From assembly GCA_964402115.1 (NCBI GenBank), contig CAYOBW010000178.1, positions 1 through 14,562 of the forward strand: 14,562 nt of DNA. Reading direction: 5' to 3'. This document shows positions 6,989 through 14,562 of the stretch, piece after piece. The translations under genes were made by a program, and so were the position numbers. This DNA comes from CAYOBW01 sp964402115. Its GTDB lineage: Bacteria > Verrucomicrobiota > Kiritimatiellia > UBA8416 > CAYOBW01. The notes below the pieces were generated by a model. That model worked only from the letters and a program-made list of their open reading frames with translations, had not been told where the DNA came from and did not search any database. How positions within the stretch are numbered: position 1 is the first letter of the stretch; each line of letters opens with the position of its first letter.

Positions 6989-9567
6989 CAGCGTTCCACA
7001 TGCACCCGGCCCACGCGGCGGCCGGGAATCACCGTCTCCGTCGCGCCGACGCGCACGCGCCGCGTCGCGGCGGCGTGGTTGCGCAGGCCGAACTCCACGC
7101 CGTTGCCCTCGGGTTTGATCCAGGCGACGGTGACCGACTCACCGCTCACCTCGAAGAGCGCCCGCACGCGCGGCTGCTCCGGCGCGGCAGCGAGGGGGTG
7201 GTAGACGGGCGGGCGCAGCGCGCCGGCCCCGAACCGCGCGCATGCCGCCGCGTCGAAACGGTCGAACCAGGCCAGCTCGTAGCGGAAACGCACATAGCCG
7301 GGCTGCGCGGCGGCGAAGTTCGTATTCCAGTAGTTGTTCAGCGGCCAGGCCAGCAGGAAGGCCTGGTCCAGGCCCTCGGCGCTGCGCAGGCCGCGCCCGA
7401 ATTGGAACCCGCCGACCTGGAAGAGCGGCGCGTCCGGGCAGGCGAGGGCCAGGCAGCCTGCTTCGGTCACCGCGGCGACCCACGTGCCGGCGGGAATCCA
7501 GTCCCGGCAGGCGCCGGGCAGTTGTCCGGCGTCGTACGCCACCGCCTGCCCGGCCGTGTCGTAGTGCAGCCGCGCGCCCGGCAGCCGGAGGGGGAACGTG
7601 AAGTAGAGCGCCTCCGGATCCTGGTCGTCGGCCTTGTTGAAGTAGGCCTCGCAGCGCACGCGCGGCTCGTGCGCGAGCAGCGTGAAGGTCTGCCGCAGCT
7701 CGCCCCGCACGCCCGGCATGAGGAATACGCGGACGAGGTGCGCGCCTTCGGCGTCGACATGCGTCGCGCACCGCACGAACCGCTCCGGGCGGGCGTGTCG
7801 CGCCGGCCAGGCGCGGTTCCAGCAGCACTCGTCGCGGTGGACGGGGCCGTAGTCCGCCTCGGTAATCTGGAACAGGTCGTACCGCGGATCGCCCGCGGCG
7901 AGGCTGGCCGCGCTGCGCGTGGCGACGGTCTCCTGCACGGCGCCGAAGAGGTCCCACCCCGCGGTGTCGGCGAAGCACTCGCGCTCCGTCGCGCGATGCC
8001 GCAGGGAGCGAATCGCGCCGGTCGCCGGATCGAACCGCAGCGTCCAGGCCGGGCTTTCCACGCTGTCCGGGCCGGCGCGTACGCCCGGGTCGGGCGCGGC
8101 GCGCGGCAGGTCCTCCAGCCGTGCGGTGTACAGGCCGAACGGCGGCAGGTCAAGCGGGCCCACCCAGGTCGTGGAGCCGTCGCGGTGGAGATCTTCCAGC
8201 ACGTCGGGGCGCTGCTTCGTGCCGGCGAGCAGGGGCAGCTGATCGAGCAGGATCTCGTTCGGCACGCGCAGGCAGACGCGGCACGGGGCGTCGGCCGGGT
8301 TGAACACAAGGAGGCCGGCGTTGTGCGCGGCCTGGACCGGGTTCTCCGCCAGCCGGTCCAGCGCGTCGCGGCGCTGCAGGCGGGCATAGCTCAGGGCGCC
8401 GGCGCAAATCGCGGCCTTGTGGTGGCGCTGCTCCGCCTCGGGCACCGGCTCGTGCTCGCGCGTGGGTCCGAATGCGGCGGTGGAACTGAAGACGTTCCAC
8501 GTGTGCTCGTAGGCCAGCATCAGGTGGCGCAGGGTTTCGGCGTTCGTTGGGCCGGTCGCGGCGGCGGACGGCGGCAGGGCCGCGCCGAGTGCGCGCGCCG
8601 TCCACCAGGCGCCCTGCGCCCGGCGCACCATGCCGACCTCGCGGGCCGCGGCGCCGGCGCCGAACGCCCAGTAGTCGGGCCAGTCGCCGCCGTGCACCGG
8701 CAGCGTGCCGTCGTCCAGCGCGTGCAGCCGCTCGAAGAGCTGTCCGGCTGTGACGAGCCGGATGAAGGGCAGGCGTCCCGCCTCGTTCCAGCGGCGGACG
8801 AGGCCGGGCAGTCCGGGGTAGGGGGGGTTGTTGTCGTCCATGAACGGGTGCGTGACGGTCAGGACGGCCAGGTCGCGCGTCCAGCCCTTCCGGCGCAGCC
8901 GCTCCGCGTAGGCGCGCAGGCCGCGCTCCATGCGGTCGAGGTCCGGCTCGCGCAGGCCCGCCTCGCGGGTAAGGGCGTTGTAGTGCTCGCCGCTGAACAC
9001 GGTCACCGTGCGGCCTCCGGGCGCGGCCCAGCGGAACAGCAGCGGCCGGGTCAGCGGGTAGCCGCCCATGTGGATATTGATGCCGAAGAGCAGGTTCGGG
9101 ATGCCGGCGTCCAGCAGCTGGTCGGCGACGGACCAGGGCACGCCGTTGACGTCGTGCTGGATGGCCACGTCGAACGCGTCGCCGAACTGCGCGCGGAGGC
9201 GCTCCAGGGGGGCCAAGCTCTCCTGGAGCAGGTCCTCGGGCGCGAGCCCGGTCCAGTTGCACCACATGGCGCCGAAGCCGACCTGCCCGTGGCGCACGAG
9301 CGCCTGCAGCCGGCGCACCTGCGCGGCGGGCGCGCGGTCAAGCCAGTGCAGCAGCGTGCACGTGACCTCGCAGGTCCACTTCAGGCGGCAGGGCTCCGGC
9401 CAGTCGGCCGTCGCCTCGCACAGGTCCAGGGCCTCGTCGAGGTGGCGGTCGTGCAGCTCCCAGATCACGGGCTGCGGATGCGTGTAGCCGATGTCGGTGT
9501 GCGTGTGATGCAGGACCAGCAGTTCGCGGAGCATGGGTGCGTTCCCTTCGTTTGTCGCTGCGCTCAT
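6988..9567 (-). CDS. GH38-type glycoside hydrolase without signal peptide
   Basis: This is a protein of 859 residues. HTHTDIGYTH (residues 21-30) is a clear GH38 HxHxDxG motif with His23 and Asp25 as zinc ligands. QHDVNGVPW carries Asp139, the candidate nucleophile, and AYEHTWN carries His355, the candidate last ligand. THPFMDDNNPPYPG at about 239-252 lies in the barrel region, and the C-terminal part from about 430 is beta-rich, ending VGRVHVER. No signal peptide is present, so a cytoplasmic location is likely, unlike its exported paralogue in the same operon. The start at 9567 overlaps the upstream stop as ATGA. An internal ATG at 9534 (848 residues) has GAAGGG 9 nt upstream and begins just before the conserved region, so it is a real alternative. 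The reading frame stays open far upstream, but that stretch is the other strand-frame shadow of the preceding gene, not a fusion. Confidence 0.84.
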   Translation of the reverse strand: MSAATNEGNAPMLRELLVLHHTHTDIGYTHPQPVIWELHDRHLDEALDLCEATADWPEPCRLKWTCEVTCTLLHWLDRAPAAQVRRLQALVRHGQVGFGAMWCNWTGLAPEDLLQESLAPLERLRAQFGDAFDVAIQHDVNGVPWSVADQLLDAGIPNLLFGINIHMGGYPLTRPLLFRWAAPGGRTVTVFSGEHYNALTREAGLREPDLDRMERGLRAYAERLRRKGWTRDLAVLTVTHPFMDDNNPPYPGLPGLVRRWNEAGRLPFIRLVTAGQLFERLHALDDGTLPVHGGDWPDYWAFGAGAAAREVGMVRRAQGAWWTARALGAALPPSAAATGPTNAETLRHLMLAYEHTWNVFSSTAAFGPTREHEPVPEAEQRHHKAAICAGALSYARLQRRDALDRLAENPVQAAHNAGLLVFNPADAPCRVCLRVPNEILLDQLPLLAGTKQRPDVLEDLHRDGSTTWVGPLDLPPFGLYTARLEDLPRAAPDPGVRAGPDSVESPAWTLRFDPATGAIRSLRHRATERECFADTAGWDLFGAVQETVATRSAASLAAGDPRYDLFQITEADYGPVHRDECCWNRAWPARHARPERFVRCATHVDAEGAHLVRVFLMPGVRGELRQTFTLLAHEPRVRCEAYFNKADDQDPEALYFTFPLRLPGARLHYDTAGQAVAYDAGQLPGACRDWIPAGTWVAAVTEAGCLALACPDAPLFQVGGFQFGRGLRSAEGLDQAFLLAWPLNNYWNTNFAAAQPGYVRFRYELAWFDRFDAAACARFGAGALRPPVYHPLAAAPEQPRVRALFEVSGESVTVAWIKPEGNGVEFGLRNHAAATRRVRVGATETVIPGRRVGRVHVER
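9544..9549 (-). promoter_or_regulatory. Ribosome-binding site for an alternative GH38-like start
   Basis: GAAGGG reads on the minus strand 9 nt before the ATG at 9534, which would give the N-terminus MLRELLVLHHTHTD. No comparable site precedes the ATG at 9567. Coupling through the ATGA overlap could replace one. Confidence 0.4.
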
Positions 9568-12278
9568 TCCAGCACCACCACGGTTTGGTTCAGGGCCGGC
9601 GCGGTGGCCGGCCAGTTCAAGGACCGGCCGCTCGCGAGCGCGGCCTCGATGCGATACTCGAACGCCTCGCGGGCGGCCGGCAGCGTCAGGCGCCAGACGC
9701 CGCGCGACACGTGGACGGCCGGAATCGCGGACCACGGGCCGGCGCCGAGCGGACGCAGGAAGCCGGTGACGGCGCGGGGCTGCGCGTTGTCGAGCACGAT
9801 GACTTTCACGCCCAGCGCCTCGCCCTTTTCCGCCACGCTCCGCACGGTCGGCACGCTCAGCCGCGGGGCCCCCTGGTAGTCCGCGGGCCACCGCTGGGTC
9901 GCCCGCTGCGCCACGAGCGGGCCCCAGCCGGGATGATTCTCCAGGTTGACCACCATCGCCAGCGCGCCGGGCGAGTTCACCGTCGCCAGCAGGAAGCGGT
10001 AAGCCTCGCCCCAGAGCCGCGCGAGCTCCGTCGCGTCCGTCCCGGCCAGGGCGCAGCGGATCTGCGCGAGCGACCGGTGGTACTTGAAGGTGTTCAGCCA
10101 GTAGTCGAAGCGGTCGAGGTTGCCGGCGCCGCGGACGCGCGGGCGGAAGCGCTCCAGCTCGTCCACGAACGCGAACTGGGGCGCCACGGCGCTCCACGCC
10201 GTTTTGACCGGCGTCAGCCGGCCGGACGGGCAACCGCCGTCGGTCACTTGCGGGACGCGGCCGTCCAGTGCGGCAAACACCTTGCCGATTTCCTCCTGCC
10301 CGAAGTGGGCGCGCGCCCAGTCGGCGTAGAAATCGTCGCACGGCAGGCCGCGCGGCTGCGGATCGTCGGCCCGGTAGTCCTTGTAGGCGCCGCCGGCGCA
10401 GTTGACCTTGCCGGTGAAGGCCGCGCCCTCCACGGCGATGGCGGAGACGCAGGGCAGCGATTTGCGCGCCACCAACTCGACGGTCAGCGTGCCATTCGAA
10501 ACGGGCACGTCGGCGAACGTGAAATCCAGCGCGGCGAACTTGCCGACGCGCGCGAAGATGTCGAGGTTGGTGACGACCGTGCGGCCCTGCACCTGCACGT
10601 CGCAGATGCGCTCGCCGGCGGCGGCGAAGTGCGGCTCGCAGAACTTCAGGGTCACCTTGTAGCGGCCGTTCGGCGCGGGCAGCTGGATGCGGCCGAGGTC
10701 GTACCGGCACGTGCGGTAGAGCTCCTCATCCGCGGTGCCGGCGATCTGCGCGCCCGGATAAGCCGCGCGCTGACCGGGCACGCGCCAGGCCGGCGCGCGG
10801 TTCCAGCTTTGGTCCCACGCGGCCTGGGCGAGGGCGGCGATGTTCGGCGACAGGATCTCCGTGCGCCAGTGCAGCCCCAGCAGGCCCGTGCAGCCATAGG
10901 CGAGGGCGTCGGCGGCATCGCGGCGCATCCGGCCGGCTTCCAACTGAACGGTGGCCAGGCCGTGGCGGTTGTCGCTTTCGAGCCACGGGATCGCCCACTT
11001 CCCGCGGCCGGCGATCCGGGCGAAAGCCGGTTCGATTTCCGTGGCGCCGGTGTTGCGGCTGAGGGCGCTGAGGGGGATGTCCTTCGGCAGATCGGCGTCG
11101 AGCGCGGCGCGGTCGTGCTGCGGGCCGAGCGTCCAGCCGGCGGTGGCGAGCTGGAAGGGGGCGCCGACGTTCCGCCAGGCCTCAAGCGCCAGCCGGATGT
11201 CGGCGACGGTGTTGGAGTACTCGGCCGGGTTGTTGCCTCCCCAGGTCCAGCCTTCCGGCGTCCACAGCCAGTAGTAATCCAGCGGATGGCTGGCCATGAT
11301 CCGGCGGAACGTGCCTTCGTACACCGCGCGCCGGTCGCTCGTGCGCTGCGCCAGCGCCTTCGGCAGCGTCAGCGGCACTTCGGTGCCGATGCAGGTCTGC
11401 ACGCCCAGCCGCCGGGCGAAGGTGAAGGCGTCCCGGAATTGCGCCGCCATGCGGTTGAACACCTCGTTGCACGCCTCCGGCGTCGGCGGCAGCGGGCAGG
11501 CGCCCTCCATGACCGGCGGCGCCCAGTCGTCGCGCTCGAACAGCAGCGCGCCGCCGAAGCTGTAGGCGCCGGTCTTCTTCGGCAGGTAGTCGCCCCAGGC
11601 CGGCGTGAGCAGGGCGTTGAAGTAGCGCGACACGTAGCTGGCTTTCACGGCGCCCCGCGCGTCGAAATCGCCGGCGAGCCCGTGCCAGACCGTGGGCTCG
11701 GCGTAGGGGTGACCTTCCGGATAGCAGTGCATGCCCAGGAAGTTCAGCCGCAGCTTTGCCAGCTGCGTGCAGACGGCCTTGTAGTCGTCGGCGCTCCACG
11801 CGTCGAAGCCGAAGGGGTGCGATCCCCAGGGATTCACGCCCCGCAGCGCAAACAGCGGCTTGCCGGTCTCGTTGACGGTCGGCAGCGCGGCGAGCGGCTC
11901 GTCCGGCACGACATCGCCGTGGAGGTAGAACCGCACGCCGAGGGCTTCGACGAAGCGATAGGCGCCGTACAGCACGCCCAGTTCGTCGCCGCCGGCAATC
12001 GTGATGCGCCTGCCCGCGGTCGTCAGCTCGAACTGCTGGGGCTCAAGCCTGGCGGCGGCGCGGGCGAGCACGATGACCTGACCGTCGCCGCCGTCGCCGC
12101 CCACCGTCGGCCGTTGTCCCGTCCGCAGGTACACGTAGCGGACGAGCTCCGCCGCCGCGAGTCGCTCGCGCGGTGTGGCGTCGGGCGGGCTGACCACCGC
12201 CACGCCGCCGGCCGGGCCGCCGTGGCCGATCGCCGCGCCAAAAAACGCCAACACGATGCAAGACCGTGTCACTCGCAT
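9564..12278 (-). CDS. Exported glycoside-hydrolase-like protein with internal malectin-like domain
   Basis: This 904-residue protein has a probable signal peptide over the first 25 or so residues. Residues about 38-130 resemble the GH20b/GH67 N-terminal domain: AAAELVRYVYLRTGQ, then ELGVLYGAYRFVEALGVRFY. A barrel-like region spans about 145-500, with acidic candidates GTE (Glu299), PEGW (Glu342) and LES (Glu434). Residues about 519-618 look like a malectin (CBM57) domain: YDLGRIQLPAPNGRYKVTLKF, CDVQVQG and a closing VSAIAVEG. The C-terminal part (FYADWARAHFG, then EIGKVFAALDG) looks helical, as in GH67/DUF4838-type proteins. An uronate- or hexosamine-active hydrolase is possible, but I cannot name the family or the catalytic pair. 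The start at 12278 has GGGAG 9 nt upstream and lies 6 nt after the esterase stop; the end overlaps the next gene as ATGA. Confidence 0.75.
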   Translation of the reverse strand: MRVTRSCIVLAFFGAAIGHGGPAGGVAVVSPPDATPRERLAAAELVRYVYLRTGQRPTVGGDGGDGQVIVLARAAARLEPQQFELTTAGRRITIAGGDELGVLYGAYRFVEALGVRFYLHGDVVPDEPLAALPTVNETGKPLFALRGVNPWGSHPFGFDAWSADDYKAVCTQLAKLRLNFLGMHCYPEGHPYAEPTVWHGLAGDFDARGAVKASYVSRYFNALLTPAWGDYLPKKTGAYSFGGALLFERDDWAPPVMEGACPLPPTPEACNEVFNRMAAQFRDAFTFARRLGVQTCIGTEVPLTLPKALAQRTSDRRAVYEGTFRRIMASHPLDYYWLWTPEGWTWGGNNPAEYSNTVADIRLALEAWRNVGAPFQLATAGWTLGPQHDRAALDADLPKDIPLSALSRNTGATEIEPAFARIAGRGKWAIPWLESDNRHGLATVQLEAGRMRRDAADALAYGCTGLLGLHWRTEILSPNIAALAQAAWDQSWNRAPAWRVPGQRAAYPGAQIAGTADEELYRTCRYDLGRIQLPAPNGRYKVTLKFCEPHFAAAGERICDVQVQGRTVVTNLDIFARVGKFAALDFTFADVPVSNGTLTVELVARKSLPCVSAIAVEGAAFTGKVNCAGGAYKDYRADDPQPRGLPCDDFYADWARAHFGQEEIGKVFAALDGRVPQVTDGGCPSGRLTPVKTAWSAVAPQFAFVDELERFRPRVRGAGNLDRFDYWLNTFKYHRSLAQIRCALAGTDATELARLWGEAYRFLLATVNSPGALAMVVNLENHPGWGPLVAQRATQRWPADYQGAPRLSVPTVRSVAEKGEALGVKVIVLDNAQPRAVTGFLRPLGAGPWSAIPAVHVSRGVWRLTLPAAREAFEYRIEAALASGRSLNWPATAPALNQTVVVLE

Positions 12279-12284
12279 GTCTGT

Positions 12285-14213
12285 TCACTCCCAGCGCAGG
12301 TTGCGGATCTCCCGGGGCCCCTGCCACGCCTTGCCGTTGACCTTCAGCTTCAGGCCGTCCTTGACGGTCTCGCCGGAGGGGCAGATGCTGAACTCCGTGA
12401 CGGTTTGCCAGTTGGTGAGGGGCGTCGCGATGCCGGGATCGGTGGCGGTCAGTTCGGGCAGGCTGACTGACACGCTCTGCCACTCCGGGGACCCTTTCAA
12501 CGCCTTGACCGCCGTGTAGTCAACGGCTGGCTTGCCGGGCGCGAAGACGCCCCACGCGTTGCAGTTGAACTGGAGCACAAGCGTGTTGTCCGTCTGGCTT
12601 TGGATCTCGAACAGCAGCTTCGCGCCGTCCGGGCCGCGCCACTTCGGATCCTTCAGCTTGCGGGTGGTGGCGCACCAGAGCGGCGGATGCCCCCAGTTGA
12701 GCCGGTACCAGTCGCGCCAGCCGCGGGCGCCGTCGTCGATCAGCCGCTCCGGCTTGTCCGTGGCCTGCACGCCGGCCGCCCGCAGCTGAACCGGCGCGGC
12801 CGACAGGACCCTGGAGCTGATCGCGAACATGTTGGAGTTGTCCTGCCCGGGCGGCTGCGCGATATTCCGGTACGCTGCCGGTGTGTCGTAGAGCACGTTG
12901 GCGTAGGCGAAGAGCGGCTGGTCCAGGCTCATGACCGGGCAGGCGGCCTTCCAGGCCGCGCCGGCCTGCACCGTCGCCGCACTGCGCCAGAAGCGGGTCA
13001 GCTCATGCGGGTCGATCGCGTAGTAAACGTCCACCCGCCTGACAGGCAGCGCCTCGTCCGGCGTGACGGTGAGGACGGGCACGCCGTCGGGCGTCTTGAG
13101 CGCGAGCTCGAAGCGCGGCGTGCGCGGCATCGTGAAGGCGCCCTTCAGATGCTGTTCGAACCAGAGCTGCTGGGTGATGGCATGTTCGTCCGTGTGGCGG
13201 TGATTCAGGTGCGGCGCGATGCTGAAACGCACGCGGTCATCGGGCAGGTTCCGCCAGTTCCAGGCCATGTTGTCGATGTGGGCGTGGAAGTCGTTGGCGG
13301 GCGACAGCCACAGGATCGGGCAGGTAATCCCGGGGATGTAGGCGTTGTCCGAGACGCAGGCCAGCTCCATGGCGGAGGGCCTGGTCTTGCTGCAGCCCGG
13401 CAGGTCGGCCTGGCTCTCCAGGATGTTCCCCGACCCGCCGCAGGAAGGCACCGCGGCCTTCACCCGCTGGTCGATGCCGGCCAGATCGGTGGTGAGCTTG
13501 CCGCCCATGGAATGGCCGTAGACGCCGATGCGCGCGGGGTCCACTTCCGGCTGCTGCTGCAGGAAGGTGATGGCCCGGCGCGCCGCGATGAGCACCAGGA
13601 ACCAGTTGCTGTTGCGGGGCGACTCGACCGCATCCAGCGTGTAGTCGTCGGGGGAGAGCGGCCCGGCGAAATGGTTGACCTTGTTCCGCTGTGGAGGATG
13701 CGTGGCGTCGAGCTTGCCCCAGTCGGTGTTGGGGCCGTCGTAGGCCATCTGCGTCCGGCCGAATTGCAGCTTGTTGCCGCCCCAGTTGAGGGAAAGGCTG
13801 GCGTAGCCGCGCCTGGCATCCGTCACCACGCAGTCGAGATTGGCCGACTGGCCTCCCCCATGCAGCTGAACCAGGCCCGGCAGTTTCGTGGCGCCCTTGG
13901 GAAACGCGTAGAACGCAGCCATCGTCGCGGGTGCGCCTTTGAAGACCCCGACCCGGTAACGGACGACCCGGCAAACCACGCCGTCCTGCTCCCACTCCTT
14001 GACGATCTCGGTCTCCAGCGGCGTGGCCTTGTCGAAGGCCGGGAACCCCGCCCAGAGTTCCGCCAGCGTCCGCGGGACGGTCGCCGGCTGGGCGAAGTCC
14101 TGCGCCGCCGCCGCCGCGCCCGTGTTGTCCGCGCGCGCCGCGCCGCCGGCCAGCAGCAGCGAGGCCGCGAGAAGGAGTAACCGCTTCAGGATGTCTACGC
14201 CTGCTCTTTGCAT
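12285..14213 (-). CDS. Exported alpha/beta-hydrolase (acetyl-esterase/PhoPQ-related-like) with C-terminal domain
   Basis: This protein has 642 residues from the ATG at 14213. A strong signal peptide (LKRLLLLAASLLLAGG, cleavage after ARA near residue 28) predicts export. The alpha/beta-hydrolase core spans about 75-355: VQLHGGG at 115-121 is the oxyanion-hole strand, GHSMGG at 233-238 holds the nucleophile Ser235, SPANDFHA holds the likely acid Asp308, and HLNHRHTDEH supplies the His (338 or 340). Residues about 365-410 look like an Ig-like strand set, and about 500-642 form a beta-rich region that could be carbohydrate-binding. It resembles acetyl-xylan-esterase or dienelactone-hydrolase-type proteins found in polysaccharide loci, so removing acetyl or other ester groups from glycans is the inferred role. 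It is the first gene of the operon. A longer reading frame starts at 14369, but the extra residues are non-coding in character. No convincing ribosome-binding site precedes 14213. Confidence 0.83.
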   Translation of the reverse strand: MQRAGVDILKRLLLLAASLLLAGGAARADNTGAAAAAQDFAQPATVPRTLAELWAGFPAFDKATPLETEIVKEWEQDGVVCRVVRYRVGVFKGAPATMAAFYAFPKGATKLPGLVQLHGGGQSANLDCVVTDARRGYASLSLNWGGNKLQFGRTQMAYDGPNTDWGKLDATHPPQRNKVNHFAGPLSPDDYTLDAVESPRNSNWFLVLIAARRAITFLQQQPEVDPARIGVYGHSMGGKLTTDLAGIDQRVKAAVPSCGGSGNILESQADLPGCSKTRPSAMELACVSDNAYIPGITCPILWLSPANDFHAHIDNMAWNWRNLPDDRVRFSIAPHLNHRHTDEHAITQQLWFEQHLKGAFTMPRTPRFELALKTPDGVPVLTVTPDEALPVRRVDVYYAIDPHELTRFWRSAATVQAGAAWKAACPVMSLDQPLFAYANVLYDTPAAYRNIAQPPGQDNSNMFAISSRVLSAAPVQLRAAGVQATDKPERLIDDGARGWRDWYRLNWGHPPLWCATTRKLKDPKWRGPDGAKLLFEIQSQTDNTLVLQFNCNAWGVFAPGKPAVDYTAVKALKGSPEWQSVSVSLPELTATDPGIATPLTNWQTVTEFSICPSGETVKDGLKLKVNGKAWQGPREIRNLRWE

Positions 14214-14219
14214 GGATTC

Positions 14220-14225
14220 ATGATA
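14220..14225 (-). promoter_or_regulatory. Candidate -10 element of the glycan operon
   Basis: TATCAT on the minus strand matches the -10 consensus at 5 of 6 positions and ends 6 nt before the ATG at 14213. The best -35 is poor (TTGCAG, 16 nt upstream). Transcription from here would give a leaderless message, which fits the lack of a ribosome-binding site. Confidence 0.25.
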
Positions 14226-14253
14226 CTTCAAGGCCTTCTTACTGCAAGAGAGC

Positions 14254-14281
14254 AATATCCAACACGGAATGTCCAATGATG
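14254..14281. repeat. Two tandem 14-nt TCCAA units
   Basis: AATATCCAACACGG is followed directly by AATGTCCAATGATG; the units agree at 9 of 14 positions and share AAT and TCCAA. Short TCCAA-type tandem units of this kind are something I recall from intergenic regions of several high-GC environmental lineages, but I cannot check copy number here. Confidence 0.4.
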
Positions 14282-14374
14282 AAGTGCGGCGAGAAAACGG
14301 ATTTCGGCCCCACGGACGGATCGGTAGTGCGCAGGGACGGCGCGGAGAGACCGCCGGCAGTCTCGTCATGTTAT

Positions 14375-14398
14375 CTCTGCGCGCCCTCGCGCGCAGAG
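14375..14398. repeat. Perfect 10-bp hairpin, CCTC loop
   Basis: CTCTGCGCGC and GCGCGCAGAG are exact complements around a 4-nt CCTC loop. There is no T run on either side, so it is not a standard intrinsic terminator. It may be a REP-like element. Confidence 0.55.
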
Positions 14399-14425
14399 GG
14401 GCCGGCGATAAGCGGCGTCCACGTG

Positions 14426-14447
14426 GGTCGGGATCGCAATCCCGACC
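14426..14447. repeat. Perfect 9-bp hairpin, CGCA loop
   Basis: GGTCGGGAT and ATCCCGACC are exact complements around a CGCA loop, with a further G-T pair just outside. The short-loop form and its place beside two other hairpins suggest a dispersed REP-like repeat. Confidence 0.55.
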
Positions 14448-14486
14448 TCCCCGGCCATTGGTCGATGACGAGGGAAGCGGGGATCC

Positions 14487-14502
14487 GCCGCCTTACGGCG
14501 GC
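14487..14502. repeat. Perfect 6-bp hairpin, TTAC loop
   Basis: GCCGCC and GGCGGC pair across TTAC. Imperfect flanking repeats of a GAGGGAAG-type sequence lie on both sides (about 14470 and 14512). It is probably part of the same repeat cluster. Confidence 0.45.
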
Positions 14503-14562
14503 AGCTACGGGGAGGGAAGAGCGTGCGCAGCGCGTAGCCCCCGACGTGAGGAGGGGGACGGG

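Larger units (their letters stand above)
14214..14562. other. Right-edge intergenic region, repeat-rich, no supported gene
   Basis: These 349 bases lie upstream of the glycan operon. The part nearest the gene (14214-14290) is clearly lower in GC than the coding DNA and should hold the promoter. The rest contains three hairpins and a tandem TCCAA motif, listed separately. From about 14510 to the end, a CCCCC/GGGGG stem is also possible. I see no coding region, tRNA or typical terminator with a U tract. Confidence 0.6.

Noticed and set aside
9568..10710. N-terminal extension of the cytoplasmic GH38-like gene suggesting a 1240-residue fusion
   Set aside because: The extra 381 codons lie in another frame of the malectin-containing gene and are Arg-rich without motifs. 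The ATGA overlap and conserved HTHTD region place the real start at 9567 or 9534.
9537..12470. A plus-strand open frame of 977 codons opposite the malectin-containing gene
   Set aside because: It is an antisense GC artefact with no domains or ribosome-binding site.
14214..14369. Longer esterase start at 14369
   Set aside because: The extra 52 residues have no signal-peptide or domain character, the DNA there is intergenic in composition, and the signal peptide begins right after the ATG at 14213.
14375..14398. Hairpin as an intrinsic terminator
   Set aside because: The stem is strong but neither strand has a following T tract, so I list it only as a repeat.
1..14562. CRISPR arrays, insertion sequences, phage or toxin-antitoxin genes
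   Set aside because: No regularly spaced repeats, transposase or integrase motifs, or small paired genes were seen on either strand.

Overview
This window is high-GC bacterial DNA, and every gene I can support lies on the minus strand. The right and centre hold a tightly packed five-gene carbohydrate-degradation operon (about 14213 down to 2730). The left holds a four-gene membrane/lipid-type operon (2531 down to 123). Exported glycosidases without SusC/SusD, a gene-packed PUL-like operon and a repeat-rich intergenic edge suggest the Planctomycetota/Verrucomicrobiota/Lentisphaerota/Kiritimatiellota group. This is an inference: no rRNA or phylogenetic marker is present.

Glycan operon, in transcription order: an exported alpha/beta-hydrolase esterase with an extra C-terminal domain; an exported glycosidase-like protein with a GH20b/GH67N-like N-terminal domain, a barrel and an internal malectin-like domain; a GH38-type enzyme with no signal peptide; an exported GH29-like alpha-L-fucosidase with a C-terminal F5/8-type-C (discoidin) domain; and a second, exported GH38-type enzyme. 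Junctions are 6 nt, ATGA overlap, about 11 nt (or 5) and TTGA overlap, so this is one transcriptional and probably translationally coupled unit. Inferred role: de-esterification and stepwise removal of fucose-, mannose- or uronate-type sugars from a decorated glycan, with one GH38-like enzyme possibly finishing oligosaccharides in the cytoplasm.

Lipid-type operon, in transcription order: DUF1295 (steroid 5-alpha-reductase-like membrane protein), DUF2878 (polytopic membrane protein), chalcone-isomerase-like exported protein, DUF3833 lipoprotein. In proteobacteria these families occur together beside a cyclopropane-synthase-like methyltransferase, a DUF1365 protein and an FAD oxidoreductase, in loci tied to singlet-oxygen response and modified (for example furan) fatty acids. 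None of those partners is in the window; the operon reads off toward the left edge.

Intergenic DNA: 2532-2729 separates the operons and holds a candidate terminator-like inverted repeat and a sigma70-like promoter. 14214-14562 carries several hairpins and a short tandem motif that look like dispersed intergenic repeats. 1-122 has no supported gene. Gene boundaries are strong; substrate assignments for the glycosidases are tentative.
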